64,000 bases of DNA from Streptomyces sp. SCSIO 30461 (lineage in GTDB: Bacteria > Actinomycetota > Actinomycetes > Streptomycetales > Streptomycetaceae). Shown here one piece after another: positions 44,365-53,711 of the stretch. The stretch spans positions 2,033,501-2,097,500 of the forward strand of contig NZ_CP146101.1 of the NCBI RefSeq assembly GCF_037023745.1, written 5' to 3'. A program made the translations under genes and the position numbers. The notes beneath the pieces were generated by a model that did not search any database, was not told the DNA's origin, and saw nothing but the letters and a program-made list of their open reading frames with translations. The first letter of the stretch is position 1, and each line of letters begins with the position of its first letter.

Positions 44365-46335
44365 CTAAGAGGCTAGCCCCGCCCCACCCGCGAGAACGCG
44401 GAGGGCCTTCACACCCCGCTCGGTGGCGAGGAGGAGGATGCCGTCGGGGGACAGGTCGGCGGCGGTGAAGGGCGTGTCGGAGATCAACGCGGTCACCATC
44501 TCCTGACTTGCCCGGTCCCAGACGCGCAGGTAGTCGGCGCCCCGGCTCAGCCCGAGCGGCGCGGCGGCGCGTTCGTCCTCGGAGGGGCGCATGATCTGCC
44601 CGGGCTCGGCGTCGCCGAGGAGCTCCGGTTGGATGAGGCCGTGGACGAGCACCGCCGAATCGGCCTCCTTGCCGGGGGCGCCGACGGGGCGCGCCCCGGG
44701 CGTGCCCGCGGGGACGACGAGGACGGCGACGGGGACGGCGGGCTCGCCGGGGCGGGGAAGGCTGCCGACGGTCACGGCGCTGACGCCGGACACCGGCAGG
44801 CTCCACAGCGTCCGCCAGGGCAGGTCGAGGCCGAGCCGGTGTATCGCGTCGGCGTACTCGGGCAGCCCGTCCTCGACGAACCCGGTTTCCAGCAGGGCGG
44901 CGCGCATCGTGGCGGACACCTGCGTGCGGGTCAGTAGGGGTGCCGTGCGCATATACGTACGAGCCGGTGCGTCCAGTTCCCCCACTGGCGTGGCTTCCAC
45001 GGCGGCGCGCAGCGGTACGGGATCGGCGTGCACGAACAGGCCCGGGTCCGTCAGGAGTTGGGGTAGCAGACCGGCTTCCAGAGTGTGTCCCGCGATGTGG
45101 TCGCGTACGTAGGGATCGGCCTTGCTCCAGTCCTGCTCCGGTACGGTCTCCAGCAAAGCCATCGCGATCCGGCTCTGAGCAGCCCGGACATCGGGCAGCC
45201 CGGCGCGTATCTCGTCCGCGACGGCCGGGTGCAGCAGCCGCAGGAGGGTACGTCCGCCGTCGGCGTCCGCTTCCCGCTCACCGGCATCCTCATCGGACCG
45301 GTGCTCCTCGGAACCGTCCTCGGGTTGGACGAAGGGCGCGGCGAGAAGCATCCCGCCCGCGATCACCTGACTCATGTCCTGTCCGGCGACCGCGTTCGCC
45401 AGCCGCGTCCACAGCTGGACCGGCAGGCCCGCGCCCTCGGCCAGGGCGAGTGGTGCCAGCATGAGCCGGAGTGTCAGCGGGTCGGTGCCCAGGCGCTCTG
45501 CGTGCAGGTCGAGGGCCTCGCCCACGGAGGTCGGCAGTCGGCTCTCGTCGGCGGGGTCGAACCCTTCCGGAGCCATCAGGACACCGTTGACCGCCAGTTG
45601 GACGACCAACGGACTGGTACCGGCCCTGCGGCCGATCGCAGCGCCCAGCGCGAGACGGGCGGAAGGGACTACGGTGAACGGCAGCCCGGGTGCCCCGAAC
45701 TCCGGGTCGAGCGCGGCCTGGGCGTGCAGCACCAGGCCGTCGGGGTCGGCCCACTGTGGCGCGTCGAGATCGATGATCTGAACGGTGCCGGGGGCAAGGC
45801 TCCCCACCAGCTCGGCCGCCAGCGCCCGCGGCACTTCGGCGAGTAGCCGGACCGTTCCGATGGCGGTCAGGGGCGCGAGCACCTCCCGTACGAGGCGTGC
45901 GGGTTCGTCCGCGGCTCGTACCGGCCCGGCACGGTCGACGTCCGGGACGACGACGGTCACCGGCTCGTCCAGCGCGGCCAGTTCGGCGAAGACCTCTTCG
46001 GTGTCGCCTGCGGCCAGCTCGTAGTGGTCGGCGAGCAGCCACAGGAACTGGGCCGCGGTCAGCCCGGCGGGTGCGGGTACCGCGGGGGCAGGCAGGTCCG
46101 GCGGTACCGTCGACGGGTCCATCTCGTCGAGGGGAAGCCGCTTGCGGTACTCCGGCTCGCACAGCATCAGAAATCCGGTGAGCAGCCGTGAACACCCGCT
46201 GCCCGAGTCTCCGGTGAGCAGGACCACCCGCGGAGCGCCGGGGGCGGCGCCCCGCCATGCGGCGAGAGCGCGCAGCACGGCGGTCCGGCCGCCGATGTGA
46301 GGGTGTGGTGCGTAGTCCTCGGCCGAGCTGGTCAT
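44365..46335 (-). CDS. Large P-loop (STAND-like) protein with altered Walker A and a C-terminal WD-like repeat
   Basis: 656 residues. The N-terminal nucleotide fold has VVLLTGDSGSGCSRLLTGF, in which the Walker A Lys is Cys48. A VTVVVPDVDRAG strand resembles Walker B. A long helical middle region follows, then a single WD-type repeat near the end (DYLRVWDRASQEMVTALISD). This layout is seen in ATPases of actinobacterial toxin/immunity loci. ATG 46335 has AGGG 4 nt upstream; the frame is open much further, but that part overlaps the DUF397 gene region and has no site. The function is not known. Confidence 0.65.
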   Translation of the reverse strand: MTSSAEDYAPHPHIGGRTAVLRALAAWRGAAPGAPRVVLLTGDSGSGCSRLLTGFLMLCEPEYRKRLPLDEMDPSTVPPDLPAPAVPAPAGLTAAQFLWLLADHYELAAGDTEEVFAELAALDEPVTVVVPDVDRAGPVRAADEPARLVREVLAPLTAIGTVRLLAEVPRALAAELVGSLAPGTVQIIDLDAPQWADPDGLVLHAQAALDPEFGAPGLPFTVVPSARLALGAAIGRRAGTSPLVVQLAVNGVLMAPEGFDPADESRLPTSVGEALDLHAERLGTDPLTLRLMLAPLALAEGAGLPVQLWTRLANAVAGQDMSQVIAGGMLLAAPFVQPEDGSEEHRSDEDAGEREADADGGRTLLRLLHPAVADEIRAGLPDVRAAQSRIAMALLETVPEQDWSKADPYVRDHIAGHTLEAGLLPQLLTDPGLFVHADPVPLRAAVEATPVGELDAPARTYMRTAPLLTRTQVSATMRAALLETGFVEDGLPEYADAIHRLGLDLPWRTLWSLPVSGVSAVTVGSLPRPGEPAVPVAVLVVPAGTPGARPVGAPGKEADSAVLVHGLIQPELLGDAEPGQIMRPSEDERAAAPLGLSRGADYLRVWDRASQEMVTALISDTPFTAADLSPDGILLLATERGVKALRVLAGGAGLAS

Positions 46336-46459
46336 GGATCCCTGTCCTCCGCCGCTTCCGTCGATGCGTACGACAAGATCCTCATCGTAGTGGGCGAGTC
46401 GACGGCCGAGACGTGTGGATGGCGCTCCACGGGGCACCCGGGAGCCGGCCCATGACCGG

Positions 46460-46777
46460 CTACCCGGCCGAAGCCCCGCCGCTCCGCGGTGCGGGCACCA
46501 GGTCGAACTCCCCGTCGCGCGCGCCGAGCACGAACGCCCGCCACTCCGCCTCGGTGTACCTGAGGACGGTGCCGTGGTCGAGGGACGAGCGCATGGCCAC
46601 CGCGCCCTCCGGCAGATGGGCGATCTCGACACGCTCCTCGTGCGCCTCGGTACCGGGCGCGCCGTGCCACTCGACCCCTGAGATGTCGAGGGCGTACAGC
46701 TCGTTCTTCTCCCGTTCCTTGCGCGCCTTGACGTCCTCGGTCTCGATCACTGCCTCGTTGTCCGGTCCCTCGGTCAT
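46460..46777 (-). CDS. DUF397 domain protein
   Basis: 105 residues. The C-terminal half matches DUF397: VEWHGAPGTEAHEERVEIAH, AVAMRSSLDHGTVLRYTEAE and a final WRAFVLGARDGEFD. DUF397 proteins are usually encoded beside an XRE-family regulator in Streptomyces, but no such regulator is next to this gene. The N-terminal 35 residues are charged and helical. It lies between the P-loop protein and a helical secreted-type protein. Confidence 0.82.
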   Translation of the reverse strand: MTEGPDNEAVIETEDVKARKEREKNELYALDISGVEWHGAPGTEAHEERVEIAHLPEGAVAMRSSLDHGTVLRYTEAEWRAFVLGARDGEFDLVPAPRSGGASAG

Positions 46778-46874
46778 GTCGCCAAAGCCTCTTCCTGGTA
46801 TGCGAACGAGCGTGTCTCAGCCTACTGCGCAAGCCTGCGCTCGCATGGGGGAAGCACCCGGTGACTGGAGCAGA

Positions 46875-47282
46875 TCAGGCGTTGTGTGATATGGAGCGGA
46901 ATGTGCCCTGTGGTCCGGAGGGCAGCTTCACCCGGCCGTCGTACTCGGCTGCCGTCTCCCGCCAGATGGTGTCCTGCTCGGCCTCGTTCTGCTCGTGCGC
47001 CACGCCCATCCTGGTGAAGGCGACGCCCATCCCCGCGAGCCGCTCGGCGAGACTGGACATCGACTGGTACATGCCGTCGCGCAGCCCCTCGTAGACGACT
47101 CCGAACTTCTCGCCGAGGTCGTCGTCACCCCACGGCGGCGGGTCACCCTGCTCGCCTTCGAGCGCGCCCAGCCCCGCTTCCAGGGCTTTTGTGGCCGCGG
47201 CGAACTCCTGGCCGACCTTGAACATGTTGAAGCCCTCGCTCTTGAGGACCTGAGGATCGGAATCCATGTAGTCCGACGGCAC
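46875..47282 (-). CDS. WXG/EspC-like helical protein of the type VII locus
   Basis: 135 residues: an N-terminal helix SEGFNMFKVGQEFAAATKAL, a Pro/Trp turn with GDPPPWGDDDLGEKFG, and a long second helix through MYQSMSSLAERLAGMGVAFT. This is the helix-turn-helix layout of type VII substrates with the W-G at the turn. A GTG at 47282 preceded by GGGGG is chosen; an upstream ATG at 47309 is in frame without a site. No YxxxD/E motif follows the second helix. It is the first gene upstream of eccC's 3' end on the same strand, separated by a terminator. Confidence 0.72.
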   Translation of the reverse strand: MPSDYMDSDPQVLKSEGFNMFKVGQEFAAATKALEAGLGALEGEQGDPPPWGDDDLGEKFGVVYEGLRDGMYQSMSSLAERLAGMGVAFTRMGVAHEQNEAEQDTIWRETAAEYDGRVKLPSGPQGTFRSISHNA

Positions 47283-47370
47283 AACTACCCCCGTTGCTCG
47301 CGCCTTCATCCGTCTGCCGTGGCCACTCTAGTGGTCACCCCTTCACGCGTCCCGGCCCGCGCAGAGCAAC

Positions 47371-47406
47371 GACGAGGGGCGGCATCCACCGCTGCCGCCC
47401 CTCGTC
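47371..47406 (-). terminator. Terminator-like hairpin after eccC
   Basis: A perfect 14-bp stem (47371-47384 with 47393-47406) with an 8-nt loop, 27 nt beyond the eccC stop on the minus strand. Confidence 0.88.
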
Positions 47407-47432
47407 GGGTACCGCCCAAGCCGTTGGGGAGC

Positions 47433-50400
47433 TCAGTACCGCGGCGGCAGCCAACCCGTCTGGATGAGCTGCCCACCACGGCGCCGCGTGTGGAAGTAGC
47501 CGCGTCCGGCGGGCAGTTGCGTCGGGGTGATGTTGCCGAGCAGCGAGCCCTCGGTACGGTCGCCGCAGAGCACGACGCCCTGGGCGCCGAGCTCCCGCAT
47601 GCGCTGCATCACCGGCTCGTACAGCGACCGGCTGGCACCGCCGGAGGCGCGCGCGATGATGACGCGCAGACCGATGTCCCGGGCGAAGGGCAGATACTCC
47701 AGCAACGGGGCGAGCGGGTTCATACCGGTCGCCACCAGATCGTAGTCGTCGACGATGACGAAGGCGTCCGGGCTGGTGTACCAGCTGCGGTTGCGCAGCT
47801 GCTCGGGCGTCACATCCGGGCCCGGCATACGGCGGCTGAGCGAACCGGCCAGACCCTCCAGCGTCTCCGACAGCGCAGGGGCCGACGCGCAGTACCGCGA
47901 GAGGTGCGTCTCCGGCACGCCCTCCAGATGGGCTCGCCGGTAGTCGCCCATGACGATCTTCGCCTGCTCCGGTGTGTAGCGCTCGCAGATCTGCTTGATC
48001 AGCAGCCTCAGGATCGCGGACTTACCGGATTCGCTCTCACCGAACACGATGAAGAGCGGATCCGACTCGAAGTCGACGAAGACCGGCGAAAGCGACGACT
48101 CGTCGATACCGACGGCGACACCGCGGTCCGGGTGCTCGAAGCCCTTCGGTAGCCGGTCCGACGGCAGAATCGTGGGCAGCAGCCGCACGGCGGGGGCATG
48201 GTTGCCCTGCCAGTTGTCGTTCACACCGCTGACGAGGATCGAGGTCGCCTCGGAGAGGTCGTCCACCGCGGACGAGCCGTCGACACGCGGCAGGGCCGTC
48301 ATGAAGTGCAGCTTGTCCGGGGTCAGGCCGCGGCCGGGAACGGTCGCCGGCACGTTCTGTGCCACCTTGCGGTCGATCTCCGACTCGGTCGGGTCACCGA
48401 GGCGCAGTTCTATACGGTTCTGCAGCATGTCCTTGAGCGCGGGCCGCACCTCGGTGTAGCGGCTCGCGGTGAGGATCACATGCACACCGAAACCGAGGCC
48501 CCGAGTGGCGATCTCCGTGACGGTGGACTCCAGCATCTCGTAGTCCGTCTTGAAGGTGGCCCAGCCGTCGATGACGAGGAAGACGTCACCCCAGATCTGG
48601 TCCGGGAGCTGGCCCGTTGCCCGGCGCTGGCGGTAGGTCTGGATCGAGTCGACGTTGTTCGCGCGGAAGTACTCCTCGCGCGCGTTGAGGATTCCCTCGA
48701 CCTCGCTCACCGTACGGCGCACCTTCTCGGCGTCGAGACGGTTGGCGACCCCGCCGACGTGAGCCAGCTCCTCCATCGCGATCAGGCTGCCGCCGCCGAA
48801 GTCCAGGCAGTAGAACTGCACCTCGGACGGCGTGTGCGTGAGCGCGAACGACGAGATGAGCGTGCGCAGCAGGGTCGATTTTCCGGACTGCGGACCGCCG
48901 ACGAACAGGCCGTGGCCGGCGCCGCCGGAGAAGTCCCGGTAGAGCACGTCACGCCGCTGCTCGAACGGCTTGTCCACCAGGCCGACCGGCACGTTGAGCC
49001 GGCCGAGCGCCGTGTAGTCGGGCGCGGTCAGGCCGCGGTCCTGGGTGACGGCGAGCTGGGGGAGCAGGTGGTCCAGTGACGGCGCCTCCTCCAGCGGGGG
49101 CAGCCACACCTGGTGGGCAGGGGGCCCCTGGTTGATCATCCGCCCGACGAGGACGTCCAGGACGGTGTCGGCGAGTGCGTCGTCCACCCTGTTGTCGGGT
49201 TCCGGTTCCTCGACCACCGGCTGTGGCGGCAGTGCCACCGGCTCCGCCGTGAACAGCGCGGGCCGCAGCTGGGTGGAGCGGTTCACCCGGGACGGGCCCT
49301 CGCCGTGGTAAGGCCCCGACACGTACGCGGCCTTGAAGCGGACCATGGTGTCGGTGTCGTAGCGCAGGTAGCCGGAGCCGGGGATCGACGGCAGGTGGTA
49401 GGCGTCCGGGACGCCGATCGCCGTACGTGACTCGGCGGCTGAGAAGGTACGCAGACCGATCCGGTACGACAGATAGGTGTCCAGGCCGCGCAGCTTGCCC
49501 TCCTCCAGGCGCTGCGAGGCCAGCAGCAGATGGATGCCGAGCGAACGGCCGATGCGGCCGATCTGGATGAACATGTCGATGAAGTCCGGCTTGGCCGTGA
49601 GCAGTTCGGAGAACTCATCGAGCACGATCACCAGCGACGCCATCGGCTCCAGCGCGGCGCCCGCCGCCCGTGCCTTCTCGTAGTCGTGCAGGTTGGCGTA
49701 GTTGCCAGCCGAGCGCAGCAGCTCCTGGCGGCGCTGCGTCTCACCCATGATGGAGTCGCGCATCCGGTCGACGAGGGTGAGGTCGTCGGCGAGGTTGGTG
49801 ATGACGGCCGCGGTGTGCGGCATGTCCGCCATACCGGCGAAGGTCGCACCGCCCTTGAAGTCCGCGAGGATGAAGTTCAGAGTCTCCGACGAGTGCGTGA
49901 CCGCGAGGCCCAGAACCAGTGTGCGCAGCACCTCTGACTTGCCGGAGCCGGTCGCGCCGACGCACAGACCGTGCGGGCCCATGCCCTCCTGGGAAGCCTC
50001 CTTGAGGTCGAGCATCACCGGCTCGCCGTTCTCGCCTACACCGATCGGCACGCGCAGCCTCTCGTGGAGCGTGCGCGGACGCCAGGCGCGGGAGACATCG
50101 ACGGAGCCCGCGTCACCGATCCCCATCAGGTCGGTGAAGTCGAGGTTGGACAGGAGGGGCTCACCCTCCTCCGCGGAGCCGACCCGGAAGGGGGCGAGCT
50201 GCCGTGCCAGGGACTCGGCCTGCTCCGCACCGAGCACATCGGGCTTGCCCGTGTAAGCCGCCCCCTGGCCGACGTACAACTGCATACGCTCCGGCCGCAC
50301 ATAGGCCGTCAGCCCGGCACGCAGCTCCTCCTCCAGCTCGCCCGGGGCGGTCTCCAGGAAGGTGACGCCCTGGAGTCCCTCGGCGCTGGCGAGCTCGGCG

Positions 50401-51389
50401 TCCGGCGGTACGGTGCCGCCGTCGAGCACCACGATGAGGTGGGGCTGGTCGTAGACGGGAGTCGAGTCCCGGTTCCAGCGCGGCCTGTCGTCGAGCTGGG
50501 TCGCCAGTGCCTCCTCCAGCTCCCCGAGATCGTCGAAGAGCAGCCGCGTCGTGCCCGCTCCGTCCTTCGCCTTGGGGTGCTGGCTGTGCGGCAGCCACTT
50601 GATCCAGTCCCACTCACGTGCCGCGGAGGGATGCGCCACCACGGCGATCATCAGGTCCTCCGGCGAGTGCAGCGTCGCCAGCTGTGCCAGTGTCGCGCGA
50701 GCGTTGCCGTAGACCGTCTCCGTGTCGCCGGAGATCGTCACGTGGTAAAAGGCGCGCAGCGAGATGGCGATGGGCAGGTCGGACAGGCTGCCGTGGGCGT
50801 CGAGGAAGGCCTTCATGGCCGCCGCGGTGAGCGGCTCCAGCTCTTCCTTGGGGGCTGTCTCCGGTGCGGCGAGCGGTGTGTTCAGCTGCTGCACCCCGCG
50901 GCCGATCCGCACGGACGCGAAGTCACCGTCGGCCGGGCGCCGTTCCCACAGGCGCTTGCCGTCCGCGGCCACCGCCCACAGCTGCTCCGGATCGGGGTGC
51001 TGGAACAGCTGGCTGCGACGCTGCAGTTCCGCGGTCTTGTGCACGTCCTTGCGCACCTGTTCGAGGTAGCGGAAGTAGTCGCGCCGGTCCTGCGCCATAC
51101 CCGCGCCGCCGCCCTGACGGGACTTGGCGATCTGGGCGATCGCCATGGCCAGTGTCGAGGCCAGCATCAGCCCGCCGACCACTCTCATGTACGAGGGCAG
51201 GTTGGGCATGAAGAAGAAGCCGACGGAACCCAGCATGCCCATCATGGGCAGCAGGTTCATCAGCATGCTCTCGTCGCCCTCGCGAGGAATCTCGGGGGGC
51301 GTCTCCAGTTTGACCTCGCCGTCCGGTACGGACGGGGGCGGTATTCGCGGCGGCCGTTTGATGATGACGACGCTCACCGATGCACTCAT
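47433..51389 (-). CDS. eccC: Type VII secretion ATPase EccC (FtsK/SpoIIIE family)
   Basis: EccC powers ESX export and recognises YxxxD/E-tagged substrates. The 1318 residues form one fused EccCa/EccCb chain: membrane segments near the N-terminus (about 45-85: LLPMMGMLGSVGFFFMP, VGGLMLASTLAMAIAQ), then three ATPase domains with Walker A GATGSGKSE (Lys484), GGPQSGKST (Lys837) and GESESGKSA (Lys1123). FKGGATFAGM follows the first P-loop and LVIVLDEFSELL is its Walker B. ATG 51389 is used; GTG 51377 is possible. The open frame continues far upstream, but that is antisense to eccD. It diverges from eccD. Confidence 0.97.
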   Translation of the reverse strand: MSASVSVVIIKRPPRIPPPSVPDGEVKLETPPEIPREGDESMLMNLLPMMGMLGSVGFFFMPNLPSYMRVVGGLMLASTLAMAIAQIAKSRQGGGAGMAQDRRDYFRYLEQVRKDVHKTAELQRRSQLFQHPDPEQLWAVAADGKRLWERRPADGDFASVRIGRGVQQLNTPLAAPETAPKEELEPLTAAAMKAFLDAHGSLSDLPIAISLRAFYHVTISGDTETVYGNARATLAQLATLHSPEDLMIAVVAHPSAAREWDWIKWLPHSQHPKAKDGAGTTRLLFDDLGELEEALATQLDDRPRWNRDSTPVYDQPHLIVVLDGGTVPPDAELASAEGLQGVTFLETAPGELEEELRAGLTAYVRPERMQLYVGQGAAYTGKPDVLGAEQAESLARQLAPFRVGSAEEGEPLLSNLDFTDLMGIGDAGSVDVSRAWRPRTLHERLRVPIGVGENGEPVMLDLKEASQEGMGPHGLCVGATGSGKSEVLRTLVLGLAVTHSSETLNFILADFKGGATFAGMADMPHTAAVITNLADDLTLVDRMRDSIMGETQRRQELLRSAGNYANLHDYEKARAAGAALEPMASLVIVLDEFSELLTAKPDFIDMFIQIGRIGRSLGIHLLLASQRLEEGKLRGLDTYLSYRIGLRTFSAAESRTAIGVPDAYHLPSIPGSGYLRYDTDTMVRFKAAYVSGPYHGEGPSRVNRSTQLRPALFTAEPVALPPQPVVEEPEPDNRVDDALADTVLDVLVGRMINQGPPAHQVWLPPLEEAPSLDHLLPQLAVTQDRGLTAPDYTALGRLNVPVGLVDKPFEQRRDVLYRDFSGGAGHGLFVGGPQSGKSTLLRTLISSFALTHTPSEVQFYCLDFGGGSLIAMEELAHVGGVANRLDAEKVRRTVSEVEGILNAREEYFRANNVDSIQTYRQRRATGQLPDQIWGDVFLVIDGWATFKTDYEMLESTVTEIATRGLGFGVHVILTASRYTEVRPALKDMLQNRIELRLGDPTESEIDRKVAQNVPATVPGRGLTPDKLHFMTALPRVDGSSAVDDLSEATSILVSGVNDNWQGNHAPAVRLLPTILPSDRLPKGFEHPDRGVAVGIDESSLSPVFVDFESDPLFIVFGESESGKSAILRLLIKQICERYTPEQAKIVMGDYRRAHLEGVPETHLSRYCASAPALSETLEGLAGSLSRRMPGPDVTPEQLRNRSWYTSPDAFVIVDDYDLVATGMNPLAPLLEYLPFARDIGLRVIIARASGGASRSLYEPVMQRMRELGAQGVVLCGDRTEGSLLGNITPTQLPAGRGYFHTRRRGGQLIQTGWLPPRY

Positions 51390-51648
51390 CCTTCGCGATT
51401 GATACGTCCTGGCATCGACGCCCCCGTGTTCCGCGACGGGTTCCCGTTCGCGTAGGCGTCGTCCGCGTGAGGAAGTCGATCCTACTGATGCGTTCAAGGC
51501 GCCGGAGGCGCAGGAGGATGGAGATGCCGAGGGGGTAAGGGGAGAATTGGGGGAGGCTGACCCTGAGCCCCGTGTCCCAGCGGATAAGGTGGCGCTTCGC
51601 GTCGTACGAACTGCGTGAAGCAGCCTTGTCCAACAGGGGGAACACCAG

Positions 51649-53106
51649 GTGAGCACGGGGACTTCGACAGGTTTCTGCCGAATCACCATCGCAGCGCCGG
51701 ACAGCCGCGTCGATGTCGCGCTGCCCGAGGACCTGCCGATCCAGGATCTCTTTCCCGAGATCGTCCGGCTCTCGGGTCTGGTCCAGTCGGACGCCAGCCC
51801 CTCCGGGTACCACCTCGTCACGCGTGAGGGCCAAGTGCTCGACGCGAGCCGGTCGCTGATCGAACACCGGGTCAGGGACGGCGCGGTGCTGCTGCTGCGG
51901 ACCTTCGCCGACTCCCTGCCCCCGGCCGTGCACGACGACGTGGTGGACGCGATCGCCGCCGCGGTCAAGCAGGACATGCGCAGCTGGAACGACAACCTGA
52001 TGCGCGTCGCCGGCCTCGTCGCCGGTTCCGTGCTCATGGTGATGCTCGGCTTCGTCTTCTGGTTCGCGGACCCGATACGGCACGACACGCACGGACTGCA
52101 GGGCATCCTCGCAGGGGTGGCCGCCCTCGCCCTCACGGCGCTCGCCGGCGTACGCGCCCGGGTGTACGACGACCGCGGCTCAGCCGTCGCGCTCGGAATC
52201 TCGGCGCTGCCGCACGCGCTCATCGCCGGCTCCGGTGTCATACCCCAGGACGCGGGCGAGGGTCCTGGCAGGATCCAGTTCCTCGTCGGGTGCGTCGCCG
52301 TACTGCTGTTCTCCGTCGTGCTGATCATGCTGCTGCCGCAGGGGGACGCCCCGTTCGTGGCGGCGGCACTGGCCTCCGCGATCGGCGCACTCGCTGTGTT
52401 CTGCGGCGTGCTCACCGACGCGGAGCCGCGTGAGATGGCCGCCGGTACCGCCGTGGTCGCGGTCGCGGTCGTCGGATTCCTGCCCGGCTGGTCGGCCCGC
52501 TTCGCCAAGATGCCGATCGGCTTCCGCAGCCCGGAGGACCTGGCCAGGGCACGCCGCGAAGGCCAGGACGGCGACGCCGAGGCCGTCGACGTCCAGCGCA
52601 TCATCGCCCAGACCAGTCGGGGCCACGAACTGCTGCTCGGACTGGTCGGCGGGTGCGCCGCGGTCATCATCGGCACGGGCGGCGCGGTGCTCGGCTTCAG
52701 CGACAGCGGCTGGGCGCAGCTCCTGGCCCTGTGCACCGGCCTCGCCGCGATGCTGCGGGCGCGGCTGTTCCGCTACACCGCCCAGGTCACGTGTCTGTTC
52801 GTGGCCGGTGTCATCACGCTGGCTCTGCTGGTCCTCGGCCTGGCGATCTCGCCGCCGACCGACATCATCGTGAAGCTGCTCCAGGGAGACTCCGGGCCGG
52901 TCGACATCCGCACCCTGTGGCTCGGCGCGTCGGTCGCGGTGGGCGTGCTGATCCTGATCGCGATCGCCCTCATCGTGCCGCAGAAGGGGCTGTCCCCCTT
53001 CTGGGGCCGCATGCTCGACATCGCGGAATCGCTGGTGCTGCTGTCCCTCATCCCGGTCTGCCTGGCTGTCCTCGATGTCTACAGCAAGGTGCGCGGCGGC
53101 GTCTGA
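51649..53106 (+). CDS. eccD: Type VII secretion membrane protein EccD
   Basis: EccD forms the transmembrane vestibule of the ESX complex. The 485 residues have an N-terminal ubiquitin-like domain (CRITIAAPDSRVDVALPEDL up to about residue 90) and then 11 hydrophobic helices, from VAGLVAGSVLMVMLGFVFW (about 123) to the last one, LVLLSLIPVCLAVL, next to the C-terminus. GTG 51649 has AGGGGG upstream. It diverges from eccC across 259 nt, which must hold both promoters. A stem-loop at 53142 follows. Confidence 0.95.
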   Translation: MSTGTSTGFCRITIAAPDSRVDVALPEDLPIQDLFPEIVRLSGLVQSDASPSGYHLVTREGQVLDASRSLIEHRVRDGAVLLLRTFADSLPPAVHDDVVDAIAAAVKQDMRSWNDNLMRVAGLVAGSVLMVMLGFVFWFADPIRHDTHGLQGILAGVAALALTALAGVRARVYDDRGSAVALGISALPHALIAGSGVIPQDAGEGPGRIQFLVGCVAVLLFSVVLIMLLPQGDAPFVAAALASAIGALAVFCGVLTDAEPREMAAGTAVVAVAVVGFLPGWSARFAKMPIGFRSPEDLARARREGQDGDAEAVDVQRIIAQTSRGHELLLGLVGGCAAVIIGTGGAVLGFSDSGWAQLLALCTGLAAMLRARLFRYTAQVTCLFVAGVITLALLVLGLAISPPTDIIVKLLQGDSGPVDIRTLWLGASVAVGVLILIAIALIVPQKGLSPFWGRMLDIAESLVLLSLIPVCLAVLDVYSKVRGGV

Positions 53107-53141
53107 GCGGGGCCGGGACGACGCGAAGCCCGTCCTTTTGC

Positions 53142-53182
53142 GACGGTCGCCGGGGATCGCCCCGCCGCTTGGGACGACCGTC
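53142..53182 (+). terminator. Compound stem-loop after eccD
   Basis: An outer 8-bp stem (53142-53149 with 53175-53182) encloses a 5-bp inner hairpin (53151-53155 with 53160-53164). It lies 35 nt after the eccD stop and marks the end of the type VII locus. Confidence 0.55.
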
Positions 53183-53378
53183 CCCCGCAAAGCCTGTCAA
53201 GGGCGTGCCTGTGTGCTGGTACTCTGTGTGACGGCCGTTTGTGTACGCGCCCCCAGCCCGCGCCTCGCGCAGCCGGGAGCAGCGCCCATCGTGCCTTCGC
53301 CTCCGAGTCACGGAAGCCCCCCTGAGACCAAGACCAGGGGCACTCGTAGGCGCGCGAACACCGAAAGAGGAGTACCGA

Positions 53379-53666
53379 GTGTCTCTCGACGCCGCTACCA
53401 AGAAGCAGATCATGGCCGAGTTCGGCACCAAGGAGGGCGACACCGGCTCCCCCGAGGTCCAGGTCGCGATGCTGTCCCGCCGTATCTCGGACCTGACCGA
53501 GCACCTCAAGACCCACAAGCACGACCACCACTCCCGCCGTGGTCTGCTGATCCTGGTCGGCCAGCGCCGCCGCCTGCTGCAGTACCTGGCCAAGAAGGAC
53601 ATCCAGCGCTTCCGTGCGCTGGTCGACCGCCTCGGCATCCGCCGCGGCGCGGCCGGCGCGAAGTAA
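53379..53666 (+). CDS. rpsO: 30S ribosomal protein S15
   Basis: S15 binds the central domain of 16S rRNA early in 30S assembly. The 95 residues contain the conserved [21 protein letters not shown] and [20 protein letters not shown] segments. The GTG start at 53379 (AAGAGGAG upstream) gives the normal N-terminus [15 protein letters not shown]. It is followed by a terminator-like hairpin and then pnp, the usual rpsO-pnp pair. Confidence 0.98.
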   Translation: MSLDAATKKQIMAEFGTKEGDTGSPEVQVAMLSRRISDLTEHLKTHKHDHHSRRGLLILVGQRRRLLQYLAKKDIQRFRALVDRLGIRRGAAGAK

Positions 53667-53674
53667 GACGCCGT

Positions 53675-53711
53675 GAAGGGAGCGGTTCCCACATCCAGGG
53701 GGCCGCTCCCT
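53675..53711 (+). terminator. Terminator-like hairpin between rpsO and pnp
   Basis: A 15-bp stem with two G-U pairs (53675-53689 with 53697-53711) and a 7-nt loop, 8 nt after the rpsO stop. Confidence 0.8.

Noticed and set aside
51390..52736. Upstream extension of the eccC frame to 52736
   Set aside because: The extra 449 codons lie antisense to eccD, are Ser/Thr/Arg-rich noise, and precede the typical EccC N-terminus.
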